Of a stretch of 64,000 nt of DNA, positions 48,322 to 64,000 are shown one piece after another. The first letter of the stretch is position 1. Each line of letters starts with the position of its first letter. A program made the position numbers and the translations under genes. The notes under the pieces were generated by a model, which did no database searches, was not told the origin of the DNA, and saw only the letters and a list, made by a program, of their open reading frames with translations. Location: positions 182,929 to 246,928 of the forward strand of contig CAJNOL010000036.1 in assembly GCA_905250125.1 (NCBI GenBank), read 5' to 3'. This DNA comes from Rotaria sordida (Eukaryota; Rotifera; Eurotatoria; Philodinida; Philodinidae).

Positions 48322-49540
48322 TCAATTAAAATTGTTATCCTCCGCTTCTTCATTTTCAATATCAATATCGTTGAGTTGCTCTTTGTCTTCTTCTTTCTTC
48401 TTCAGCGAATTGTAGACTCTGCCAGCTAATCGAAGGAGCTCTACGGTCGGATTCAGATCTTGTATATAGCATTGCTTCATGAACATGTATTTTGCCAAAT
48501 GAGATGCGAAGAACTCTTTCTTGCGATGGTACTGAGGCATGACGACCTTTGGGTGTCTGCGTGAGCTTTCGATGGAATTGGTGCAAGCACCTGTGTCGGA
48601 ATCCTTGAATATGACGGAATGGTTGACTCGAAGATGCTCATAGCCCTCACTACTCAAAACATCGTATGGCTTCCAGCAGTCGGAGATGATTGTTGTGCCA
48701 GACAGGATCTATTCTTTAATAATTGGAAGCAGTATTTCTCTATCTCTAAAATGTTAATAATTAGCTGTCTTGCTATTAACTAATATGTTGTTCTAGTATA
48801 GCAAACCTCTTCTCAACGGGCATCATAATCACACGGTCTGTTTCTCGCTCAAACATGCTGATAAACCCATTGGCCTTCCACGTGATGCCCTCGATAATAT
48901 TTTCGATGTCCGAACTTAGATTCATCGATTTCCACCACGGTTTCATGACCACCAAGTTGTTGTTTGTTCATCATCATTGCGTCATAGATCACTTCACGAT
49001 AGAATGAGGCCAAGTGTACCGCAGTTCTGATGGAATCTATTTCAGCTTGAGAAGCTAAATAAAATGGTAAAATTAACAAAATCAAGTGAATCCATCAATA
49101 AATAGAAAATCTTACAAATGACAGTTAAAGATACATTCTCAACCCACAAATTCACGAAAATCAAAATCTGCCAAATATGAAGATGTGATCGGGCGAAGAA
49201 GGGTGCCTTTTCGAAATGACACTGAATAGTCACACCTCTGTCTTCTCTTCCTCTTTTTCGATGTTCCATCGCCAATCTGAACAGGATTATAACATCGTCA
49301 GCGAACTCCGTCGATCCTAAAAAATGCTAAATATACATAAAGCCAACAATACCTACTAAAATATGATAGCTTACTGTGAAGAATCCGAACGAAGAGTCAA
49401 TGGGCGGTTACATCGAGGGCACATGTAATCTGATGCCTTCGAAATCAGCTGCTACTCTTGTAGTTGTTGTATGGATGCTGGAACTCCTCTCTCTCCACTT
49501 CCACATAAGTTGAGAATGGTTCGAATATTTAGAGGCATAT
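48322..49540 (-). pseudogene. Merlin (ISXO2-like) transposase, broken
   Basis: Exons (complement) 49375-49540, 49116-49316, 48807-49054 and 48322-48745. In order: an N-terminal zinc ribbon (MCPRCNRPLTL) and a DGVR-RC segment; a KRRQRC then RSHLHIWQILIFVNLWVENVSL region; the catalytic start VVEIDESKFGHRKYYRG-HHVEGQWV; a central SDCWKPYD; and HLRVNHSVIF, GACTNSIESSRRH, LAKYMF. This is the DDE-type ISXO2/IS1595 fold used by Merlin elements. Damage: in-frame TAG before the zinc ribbon, TGA where DGVRW is expected, TAG after LLPIIKE where Trp is usual, one extra base before the FFARSHL segment, and one extra base after WVYQHV. Terminal repeats were not found. Confidence 0.85.
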
Positions 49541-50261
49541 CTAAAAGAATTATCACGAACAAAAATCAGAGGAAATATCAGTATTATAAAAATTTGAGAA
49601 AAGAGTTCCAGAATAGATTGTGTGTTGCTGACCACCAAGTTTTCTTTTCTGTTCTATCGTTTTCAACACCTAAGAATCTCTTAGAAAACAGAAAATCTAA
49701 AAAAATCGAAGTGGGTCAGTAAAATTGTTCCAAATTTTTCTCATTCTATCTATCATCACCAACCAGATATTGACAAGAAAACATTTCGATCAACATGATC
49801 AAGCACAACTCACCTGTTCGTAAAAAATCTTAGCACAACACATGTCTACTCAACTTTTGCCCGTTTATAAATCATTGAAAAGAATCAAAAATTGTCAGCT
49901 AGAATAAGAATTTCATGCTCTCTATAAAAATATATATTGAGAATTTCTTTTTGGCTTAAAATTGACTTATTTAGAGCAAATCTTCGATGAGTAGTAAAAG
50001 ATGATGTCTGTACAGAATTCTTCATGCAATGTGTTTTAATGTTCTGATTAAAACTACATTAATTCAAACTATAAGAGGTTGTGGATTTGGCTACCTGTGG
50101 GCTCACACCCACGCACATCCATATCTTGTCATTATCATTCGGTAGTCATAGAATAAAAATCAGTTGTTTATACGCGTTGTATATTTTCATTAATTTTTTG
50201 TTTATTTAGTTTTAAATTATACAGATATAACAAATCAACACAAAAAGAATGAAAAATTAGA
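49541..50261. other. Intergenic between the Merlin remnant and CPSF3
   Basis: Nothing recognised. Confidence 0.4.
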
Positions 50262-55473
<5,212 letters not shown>

Positions 55474-55866
55474 AATTAAAAATCTTTGATGTGGTTACCA
55501 AAAAACAAAATTCTTTGAATATTAAGGAAAATATTTTATTAAACAAAAACAAAACAAACATCAACATACAATTAAATTCTTTTATTATTGCAAAATTAAT
55601 CTTTTCTTTTTTTAAAGATTTAAATTTATCTGAAATAAGACAAAGAATTTTTCTATTTTTTTCTGTTTATTGCATGACACTTGACTAGATAAACGTATTT
55701 TTATTGATAGAAAAGAAAAAAATTGCAGTGATATAGGTCATGGTTTTCTTGTGCTCTAAATATCAAAATGAATAAAGGAATAAACATCAATTGTATAAAT
55801 ATGAGGAGAATAACACAAAAAGTCATTTCAGATCATTCTTTTGTTGGGGCTTTTTTTCTTTGAAAA

Positions 55867-57481
55867 TTATTCATGCTTTTTAGCTATGCCATTTTGTCGA
55901 GATCGTTTTGTTGTTGATAATTCATCATGTAATTCTTTATGTTTGTTATCAAATTGTTGTTTACGTCGTTTAGTATCATTACTTCGAGTTATATATTCAT
56001 GAATATAAAAATTCGTGAAAAGTATCAACATAATTATCATATAACCACCTAGCATCCATGATCCCCTACAAATAAACACAAAAATAAAAATTAACAGTAA
56101 AATAATTAATAATATTATACCAAAGTGGATAATTACAACCAGTAAAAATTGCATGAAATGTATGAATGAATATAAGAACAAATTGAATCTAAATTTAAAA
56201 AACAAAACAAAACAAAAGACTATTTTATATTATATTGACTTCAACTTCGGAACGATTTTTTTCTATATATACTTCTTTTTTGCACTATTTGTTAATGTGT
56301 GAAAGAATAAGAACCTATCAGGTGACTAACTATCAAAATCGAAGAAGATCAATGTCTAATCGATTGTTGTTTATTTTGAAATTACACTACATGCTCATGA
56401 TAACAAACAAGGTGAAAAAAGTCCAACAAGCATGACAAGAGAGAAAGAAACAATTCAGGTGACATGAAAGTAGATCACTGTCGGTTCGGATCCAGCAATT
56501 TAGTTTCTATCGAATCAAGGTGTAAGAATGGATCACTGCGAGTCTTGTTTATCCATATCTACACTCAAAGAATGCGCTGCGAAAGAAACATGCAGTAGAA
56601 TGAAAACATCACAGTATGAATCTTGGTCATCTCATGGCAATGAGAATGTTTATATGATTTTTTTTTTCTTTTCTTAAAATTTATTTATGAATCTATAGAG
56701 TATTGCATTTTTGTTCATTACTTAACATATGAAGAATAAATTTGTTGCTATGTACGTGTAAAAGTACTTGACTGTATTACTCTAATGTAAGTTCAATATT
56801 GACTCAGAAAAAATTTCTTTTAGTTTCTTCGAGTTCGTCGAAATTCGATGAAGAACTCTATTGACAAATGTTTTTCCTGTATTCTACATTGTATTCATTG
56901 TTTGATGTTAACTTGAAATTTATCACAAATATGACTATGAGTAGTTTATTGCATTATAGTCTATAACTTGTCAATATTTGCCTGAATGTTTTTGACATTT
57001 GCTGCCGTCTCTCCTCACTCCTCTAAACATAGGAAAATTTTTTCACAAATCCCAACTGTTTTAAGAAAAATCTAGCCTGCAATATAAGGCCATTATCTTT
57101 TATTCTGGGAGGTGAGAGGCTAATTATTTACCTCCTTTTGACATATCTAAATCCGTTTAATTGAAAAAAACAGACACAATCAAATGATTCTTATATTCAC
57201 TCCCCCCTCCCTCCAGATGCAATAACATAAACTTGAACCGAAATGAATACAATATACAATAAAGGAGAAAACTGTTTTTTGTTCAAAAGTACAAACTAAT
57301 CAACATCCTTATTTACTTACAAGTTGAAACATTGTAATATATCGTTTCCACCAAAGTTTGCTACGTAATGATGGAATAACCGATAATCCATAATATGCAT
57401 ACATAAAAGCATGTACTACTGAATTGAAAACTGGACCAAACCATGCTTGACCACCCTAAATATAATTAAAAAATAAAAATT

Positions 57482-57513
<32 letters not shown>

Positions 57514-58089
57514 GTTGATTCCTTACAGGTATCCATGTCATAACAACCCACCAAATAAGAAGCATTGTTGAATGATGAAATACATGAAGAAATGTTATTT
57601 GTGTAAAACGTTTTCGTACAACCATAAATATTGTATCTATAAATTCAATTGCTTTTGAAAAATAATAAAGCCATAATGCATTTGTTATTTTCATTTCATT
57701 TTCATCATTCGATACAATTAATGGTTGACAAAGTAAATTATAGTTTCTACGATACATGCCAACGATAATCTTAAATATCGAATTAAAAAAAAAACAAATT
57801 ATATTATAGACACGAATTGTTAACTAACTTCTTCAACCATATAAACTGATAAAACGACCAGTGACATATTATAAGTAAAAAGTACCCATGATGGTATATG
57901 AAATGCTTCTCGATGTCGCATATAACGTGGACCTAATGTAACAATTATCAAATAGATAAATGCTAATGTTAATGCTGGAATCGGATCTGTCCATAATAAA
58001 AACCAATCTTTTGTTCTTGGATCAGCATGTTTTAAAGCAAGTTTATAAGAAGGAATTTGTTTCATTAACCAATCATTTAACCAAGTCAT
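55867..58089 (-). CDS. Very-long-chain fatty acid elongase (ELOVL family)
   Basis: Five exons (complement): 57829-58089, 57527-57769, 57321-57455, 56121-56188 and 55867-56065; 301 aa. ELO enzymes condense malonyl-CoA with acyl-CoA in the ER, adding two carbons. Visible hallmarks are [16 protein letters not shown] (family KxxExxDT), the histidine box HVFHHS at residues about 149-153, and YYGLSVIP plus KRYITMFQL (YxYY and TxxQ regions). Seven or so hydrophobic spans occur. The C-terminus KKHE is a dilysine KKxx ER-retrieval signal. The layout is closest to the ELOVL4/ELOVL2/5 group; the substrate is not predictable. Start: ATG at 58089, because the frame further up has no ATG and an acceptor-like AG suggests a 5' UTR intron. 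Intron 3 (1132 nt) is long; the others are 55-59 nt. It lies 393 bp from the CPSF3 start. Confidence 0.93.
56189..57320. other. Long intron 3 of the elongase gene
   Basis: 1132 nt between the MFQL and IQFVL exons. AT-rich with short pyrimidine-rich patches. No gene or paired inverted repeat was recognised. Confidence 0.5.
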
Positions 58090-58323
58090 TCTTCCAAATA
58101 TAATCGTTGATCGAAAGCAAAAAGAAAGTAACAAAAAGAAAATTGTGTGTTGATCTAAAATTTTATTTAAAAGAGATTATTATATTATTAAAAATTATTA
58201 ATATACTATAAACCAAACACTGTTTTCTATAATGAATATAAGACAATTAAAAAAAGACAACGAATATTAGTAGAGAAGCTTATACAAATCATGTCTTTTG
58301 GTTTTGTTTTTTTTTGCCATTTC

Positions 58324-61300
58324 TTAAATGGATAAATATATATGTGCAAGAATCGATTCTGGTAGTGCAAATGAATCATCAATAGATATTCCACTGAAAA
58401 CAGAAACAAAGAAATCAATAAAAATAATTTTGTAAAAAAAAACAAAAGTAATTCATATATTACCTCAATTCAAGATCATATTCGTCCATATAACTAACAA
58501 CTTCATCGTATAACATTAAACATATATTATTATTGTTAGATGAACGAGAAGAAGAAACTGAAATATTTTTCAAATGACCTTCACGTATAAGATATTCTTG
58601 TTCATCTTTTTCGGGTATGTACTAAAAACAAATACATAGAATTTGTATGAATAGAACATACTTAATCTTTTTCAAATAAGATTCTCTAGGGTCGATATTT
58701 GTTTAACAAAGGATTGTGTACATCTTACCGAAAAATGAATTCTAAAAATATTTGACCTATTTTTTTTATACGTATGAAAATTAGTTTTTAAGTTAAGAAT
58801 GTGCAGATTAAATGGGACAATTTTTCAATCATTCCAAAATACTTCCAGAAAGTCCTTCGATAGAGAAATTTTTCATTCTATAAAACTGTTTCGTTTATTT
58901 TCCAAGTATATGTTTGTTGTTGAAGTAAAATTTAAAGTATAGACACTTGTTCGATCGTCTGCAATTTTTAATTTACTTTCACGACTTTTTCAAATTTCCT
59001 AGTGGTATCGTTCATGAGAAAAAAGAAGTTTAATCTATGGATATTTTTTTTCCATGCACGTCATAAAAAAACATGTTTTCTAAAGCACAACTTAGGGCAT
59101 GAAATGTAATTGATAAGTTCGAGAGGTTAGGTCCTATTTCGTCGAAAGCTTAATTGATTTTCCTGTTTCGTCGAAAATTTATTTTTCTTCCATCCTCGTT
59201 TCGTCGAAAATGAAAAAACGATTATTCTCGTTTCGCCGAAAAAATAAATTCTAATTAATCAATGAAAAAAAGATTATCATTTATAAAGCATATTTAGTTA
59301 CATAGATAAGAAATTATTAAGAGAAAATATAAGTATAGAAAAGAAAAAAAAATCAATACTTTTTTATTTCGATTAATCGCATAAATTTTTCAAGATATTC
59401 CTTCAATGTTAATGTTTGTTGTTTAAAACGTTCTTCTAAATTATGTAATCGTGTATTTCGATTTACAAATAACTTTTTTTGTGGAGGTAATATACCAGTT
59501 GCTAAATGACGTGCTGATATTGCTAAATTATATGCATAATCATTTTCAATTGTACGAATGAATAGATAGAAGTGTGGATGCATAACAGTATTTAAATCAT
59601 TATTTAATCGATGATGCCATCCTTCGACATGATTATTAGTCTTTGAACTTTTAAAATCATAATAATTTCCTCCACATATATATATATATATATATGTACT
59701 TTTGCAAAATTACAGATTACTAGTATAGGGATATCAATTAGTTTCTTGTTAAGGAAATAGTTTTAGTCAATCAAAGAAAATTGAGCTTGTCACTCTGATT
59801 ATACTCTTTTTCACTACAATTTTCTTTTTCGACAAAACGGGAACAGTCGTTTTTTCATTTTCGACGAAATGGAAATGGTAAAAAAAAAAGTGTATCAAAT
59901 TTTTTGACAAAACAGGAAAATCAATTAAGCTTTCGACACAACGGGAATCTACCGTTCAAGAGTATAAACGAATGGGTTGTATCAAATTAAAACAAAGAAC
60001 AATCAGGTAATACTGTCAGACAAAGCTTTTTCTCAATTTTTACTTCAAGTAAACCATTGTTCAAAAAAATTTGCATCATTTTTCCGCTTTTTTTTGACTG
60101 TTAAAGTTCTATGATTAAGTACACGTTAATATTTGAAACTTTGCTCTGACAAGAAAATAATACTGTCTCGGTTAATCTGCGCCACCAGTTAGTTAGTGCA
60201 CACTAACATCAGTGTTCACTGAAGCATTGGAACATACTGCTACAAGCAAGGCATATTTTACTAACGTTGGTGTCTCAATTTTCCAGCGAATCCCAGTAGG
60301 TCCTGTGATCGGCGACTGATCGTTCAGTATTTACACCGACGCTACACATCCTTAATTTTAAAGAATACTATCTTAGAGAGAACAAAAGCGTGAATAAAAT
60401 GAGGGGTTGCCACATATTCTAGGAGCTTTCCTTATGCATTACAAAAAAGTGAAAAAAAAAACTGAAATTTATCATAGTATTACTAAAAAATATATTTTTT
60501 GTAAAACTTATAATTTTTTAAGAGAAAATAGTAGGAAATGTGATGCCTAGTCATTTTATTCAGAATTTTGTGCTCTTTAAGATGGTACTCTGAAAAACTA
60601 ATTTTCGCGTAGTTTTTTGAGATCCAAAACCTACTGTGCTTGGCTTTTTAGAAATCTTCCTCTCAAAGTATATCTATAAAATTTCGGTATGGAATACATT
60701 TGATAGAGAACTTCATGGGCTTTTTAAACTACTATTGTAATTTGAATTAAATGCTTGATATCGTAGAAAAAATGTTGATCTTATATTTTTTACCAATACT
60801 ATATAATAATACTCAAATATCTCTTAAAATTAGAAATTATATCAATTGTACTCATATTTAAATTGGGAAATGTTTCCTGCTTAATCAAGACAATTAAGTT
60901 ATCTTTTTCATTACATAAATAAAAGAATTCAATTAACTAAAATATAAATATTTACTTTGAACAGATGACTATATTTCTTTTGAAATTGTTTTAATTGCTG
61001 TTGATATGTCATTTTATTACCATTATAATGACTATCATATTTACCCGGTATAATGTGACTAATAACAAATTTTGTTTGACTATTTATTGCAACTGGTGCA
61101 GATATAGATAGACTATTGCTAGTATTTTTTCGTTTTCGTCTATAATAGAAGATTTTTTTTTCAAGTTATTTTTTTTTTCGCAAGCAGTTTACTTTGCGTT
61201 GCCATTATTTGTGATAGTTGTCGATGGAAGAGAAGAAATGTTTGTTGTTAAATCATCTGTTGTTCGTGTTGGTAATATTGAACTGGCTGAGTATGTAGCT

Positions 61301-62571
61301 AAAGCCTACATAAAATATATAGTGAACAAACAAGAAAGATACGCCCGCGTGGCCTAATGGATTAAGGCATCGGACTCCTAAATTTCTTTTGAGTAGAGTC
61401 ATCCGAAGAGTCCGGGTTCGAGTCCCGGCGCGGGTGTCCAAATATTTTGTTCCTGCGCTTAATTTCTCTTTTCTTTTCTTTCTTCGTTCTGTATTTTTTT
61501 TTTTGCATTACTCCATATGGTAACTATCAGAGGGAACACATGATTGAGGAACAAACGATGGATAATAAGATTTCATCTTTGTTAAAAGAAAAAGAATCCT
61601 TGCCCACGTGGCCTAATGGATTAAGGCATCGGACTCCTAGTTTTAATAATTGAACTGAGCCATCCGAAGAGTCGGGGTTCGAGCCCCCGCGTGGGTGGAC
61701 AAAAAAAAATAACATTTTACTTTTAATATAATAAGTATTCGATTGTTGTTTTTTTTTTCTTCTTATTGATTCGAAGTTTTTCATCAATTCAACATACCTC
61801 AGAAACCATAGAACATAAACTTGAACGAATAGTTTCATCAGCTGTATTCGGTGCATTAATTCGATCAAAATAAGTCTAATAAAAGAGAAAGAAAATTTTT
61901 CTTTTTTATACTTTTTACATTAAAATTTCATATTTACCATTTTATAATTATCAAGTAATAATTTAAGTTCACGTTCTAATGGTTTATGTAGAATTAAACG
62001 CATAAAATCAATCCATTCAGCATCTGTAATTGTTACTTTCGATGCTGATTGACGTTGTCTATTAAAACACAAAAGAAAAAAAAAGACAAATCAAAATAAA
62101 TGTTTTATATAATCAATGGATAGTTACTTAAGCAGATTTATCTGATTCGTATAAGCAGCATTATAAGATTTTTTATTTTTTGTTTCTGATGGTGGTGGTA
62201 CTAATAATGTAGATGAAGAAGCCATTAATGTATCAAGAATTTGTGGACGTTGACTAGCAGGAAGAGTCTATGATGGACGAAAAATAAAAAAAGATTTGAT
62301 AGAGAAAAATGATTGGTTATATATATATTTTTTTCCTTACAAATGGTATAGATTTATGTGGACAATCTTCTGATGATGATAATAAACAACAATTAGTTGT
62401 AGATTTTCTTTGTTCACGTTTTTGATTCGAATTTATAATTTTTTCTTCATCTATTGTTGTATTTGTTGCTGGTAAACATAATGGTGGTGGTGGTAATTTT
62501 TTTGATCGTGCTAATAAATTGCTTGATGATGAATTTATTTTCATTTGTACTGAATCATCAACTGCTGTCAT
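58324..62571 (-). CDS. DNTTIP1: DNTTIP1 (TdIF1), scaffold of the MiDAC histone deacetylase complex
   Basis: Eight exons (complement): 62341-62571, 62128-62267, 61938-62058, 61798-61875, 61193-61305, 60956-61139, 58464-58621 and 58324-58393; 364 aa (human 329). Residues about 125-185 (DAEWIDFMRLILHKPLERELKLLLDN and following) correspond to the N-terminal dimerisation domain that binds HDAC1/2. A basic patch KRRKRKN follows. The C-terminal SKI/SNO/DAC-like DNA-binding part starts near FVISHIIPGKY and has KYSHLFKYIPEKDEQEYL, LMLYDEVVSYMD and FALPESILAHIY, closely paralleling the vertebrate KHPHLFKY...LAEQHHM...LPSWMVEKM order. Role in a nuclear mitotic deacetylase complex is inferred from homology. 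Intron 6 (2334 nt) holds a MULE; intron 4 holds two tRNA genes on the plus strand. The stop lies 235 bp from the elongase start. Confidence 0.85.
59126..59953. mobile_element. MULE (Mutator-like) remnant with 9-bp target duplication, in a DNTTIP1 intron
   Basis: Long inverted ends of about 150 bp: 59126-59260 and about 59815-59953 share gtcgaaagcttaattg, attttcctgttt and cgaaaatgaaaaaacga. Each end holds several copies of the word tttcgtcgaaaa or its variants. The 9-mers gttcgagag (59117-59125) and gttcaagag (59954-59962) flank it with one mismatch. Long TIRs plus 9-bp duplications are the MULE signature. It carries a transposase fragment on the minus strand. Confidence 0.85.
59353..59680 (-). 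pseudogene. MULE transposase C-terminal fragment
   Basis: The minus-strand frame reads FKSSKTNNHVEGWHHRLN and continues for about 100 residues to a stop at 59353. The TNNHVEGWHxRxN segment is typical of the C-terminal part of MULE-type transposases found with FLYWCH domains. The catalytic N-terminal two thirds are absent, so this is an internally deleted element. An AT microsatellite at about 59677-59696 abuts the break. Confidence 0.7.
61343..61436 (+). tRNA. tRNA-Arg(CCT) with 20-nt intron
   Basis: Cloverleaf: acceptor GCCCGCG pairs with CGCGGGT (one G-U) plus discriminator G. The D arm is GGCCTAATGGATTAAGGC. Anticodon stem TCGGA/TCCGA encloses the loop CTCCTAA, with anticodon CCT. The T arm is CCGGG-TTCGAGT-CCCGG. 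A 20-nt intron sits at the canonical position one base 3' of the anticodon. It lies in an intron of DNTTIP1 on the opposite strand. Confidence 0.95.
61602..61697 (+). tRNA. tRNA-Arg(CCT), second copy, with 22-nt intron
   Basis: Same architecture as the copy 166 bp upstream: acceptor GCCCACG/CGTGGGT, T arm CGGGG-TTCGAGC-CCCCG, and the same anticodon stem and D arm. Relative to the first copy, two stem pairs changed on both sides (acceptor pair 5:68 G-C to A-T, and T-stem pair 50:64 C-G to G-C), so pairing is preserved. The intron differs in length and sequence. Confidence 0.95.
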
Positions 62572-64000
62572 ATTTCGTATTTGTTATTTATCGACAATCG
62601 TCAAAGCTTTGCAGAAGAAAACAAAAGGAAAGAAAAAAGTATCATTATGGAAACAAGTTTTTTTTTTCTAACATTGTAATACTGACGTCTGTCTTCTAGG
62701 ATATATAGTCAGAAAATAAAATTTACCATAAAGTTCACTATGGATGCGCTAGAGGGTGCTATAATGAAAGGATAAATGTCAAGTCAAGGTTTTTCTATTT
62801 TGAAATATAAAAACATTTAAAAAATTTTTTTTTATATTGTAAACGGATTAATTAACATTAGTAATAAATAATTTATTTGTTGAAATTAACCAATCATTTT
62901 ACAGATAAATTGTCTCTATTATTATAATTTTTCCAGCTGTATGAATCATCAAAATCCAATGTCGAACTAATTAAAAATTAATTCATGCAGTTAGAATGAA
63001 ACTCATTTTGAAAAAAAAACCTATTTACATCATTGACAAAGATTATTTATTATATTAAATTCTTCTCATCAACTAAAATTAGGAAGTTGGGTTTTAGCGA
63101 CATCTCACATATGAATTATTCTTAGATAAAGTCACAGTAGTGTAGGATTATCCTTTGTGTGAAATTCATCTTTGCTAAACATAAAATATATAAATGAATA
63201 TACTGTCTAATTTAATATATTTCTATCATAATTTCTTTTTCTTACGTTTCTCGCAAATTCAAATGTCGCCTTACTAAATGCGTTTCACATTGATTTATAT
63301 TTTTCGCCACGCTTTATATCAGTAGGTCACATACAAATATGAAACACATTGTTATCTGCTGAAAATCTTCTTCTCAAAGGAAATATTCTGAATCTAAACG
63401 ACAAACAAAATCAAATTATGATGAATGATTGATTTTGAAATCATTCAAGTGTAATATTCATTATAAATTAATATTTTGATTAATAAAAATATCAAGGTAA
63501 AATTAGGTAGAAAATGAAACTACAATTTTGATTAATACTTATATAAAACTGTTGTATGGTGATATGTGTAAATTGATTACTGTTCTTTTTCTACAAAATA
63601 AAAAAAAAGAGATAGTTGTAACTTCAAGTTCAGTAATTATAATAAAACAACTTGTTGTTTTCGATATAAGGTTTTGTTTTATTTTTAACGCCCTTTGTTC
63701 TACAGAAAACATAAAAATAATAATAATAATATAATTAGGACGTATAGCAAAAATAAACGAAACTTATCGTTTAGATGAAACAAGATAAAGAAAAAAGAGA
63801 AAATAAATCATAAAATAAACGCAAAATATATAAGGTAGACGTCTGAAGAAACATCTATATACTGATAGTACAATATCCACCACTATGATATCCATTTACC
63901 ACTATGATATCAACTGACGCCATAATCACATACAAATATAGAGATAAATGAAAAACTGAGAACATAAGCAGAAGAAAAGAAACAAAAAACAAAGTCTAAA
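62572..64000. other. Upstream of DNTTIP1, no gene seen
   Basis: AT-rich flank to the window end. Presumably contains the DNTTIP1 promoter. No supportable gene or repeat was seen. Confidence 0.45.

Noticed and set aside
57820-58134. Upstream start of the elongase at 58134
   Set aside because: The codon there is not ATG; the first ATG in frame is at 58089 and gives a normal N-terminus.
61253-61868. Minus-strand ORFs over the tRNA region (starting MDTRAGT and MIELMHR)
   Set aside because: Translations of tRNA antisense sequence and intron; the true coding exons there are short DNTTIP1 exons.

Overview
This window reads as AT-rich metazoan nuclear DNA, most probably from a bdelloid rotifer. The assignment is inference. 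It rests on many very short introns (about 50-70 nt, GT-AG), compact genes with animal-specific domain sets, rotifer-like 7TM receptors, and an unusual mix of small DNA-transposon remnants (hAT, Tc1/mariner-like, MULE, Merlin). No bacterial, plasmid or CRISPR features are present. Exon structures were rebuilt by eye from splice signals and reading-frame continuity. For each multi-exon gene called as intact, the listed exon lengths add up to a whole number of codons.

Left part (1-24 kb): a CIBAR1/FAM92 BAR-domain gene (414-1714, +), a stretch of transposon-like hairpins (2.2-7.8 kb), an intronless GPCR (8597-9619, +), uroporphyrinogen-III synthase (11232-12536, +), a 16-exon alpha-kleisin most like REC8 (15870-19184, +), and an intronless coiled-coil protein with a propeller-like C-terminal half (22597-23865, +).

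Middle (24-50 kb): an accessory region. A decayed LINE (about 24.99-30.3 kb) carries a hAT element inserted at its ORF1 start with an intact 8-bp duplication. A second hAT-like element sits inside the first, and a separate inverted-repeat element lies in the LINE endonuclease. After about 6 kb without genes comes a second GPCR (36243-37409, -), then a dense pile of foldback/MITE elements (37.9-44.1 kb), a frameshifted unrecognised gene (46.4-48.3 kb, +) and a broken Merlin (ISXO2-like) transposase (48.3-49.5 kb, -).

Right part (50-62.6 kb): three housekeeping genes packed head to tail on the minus strand. They are CPSF3/CPSF73 (50262-55473), a fatty-acid elongase of the ELOVL type (55867-58089) and DNTTIP1/TdIF1 (58324-62571). 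The DNTTIP1 introns hold a MULE remnant with a 9-bp target duplication and two intron-containing tRNA-Arg(CCT) genes on the opposite strand.

The genes do not form one pathway. Their products act in membrane shaping at cilia (CIBAR1), heme synthesis (UROS), cohesion (kleisin), mRNA 3'-end processing (CPSF3), lipid elongation (ELOVL) and HDAC-complex assembly (DNTTIP1). The most unusual large-scale signal is the density of long, often near-perfect inverted repeats, any of which would fold into dsRNA if transcribed.
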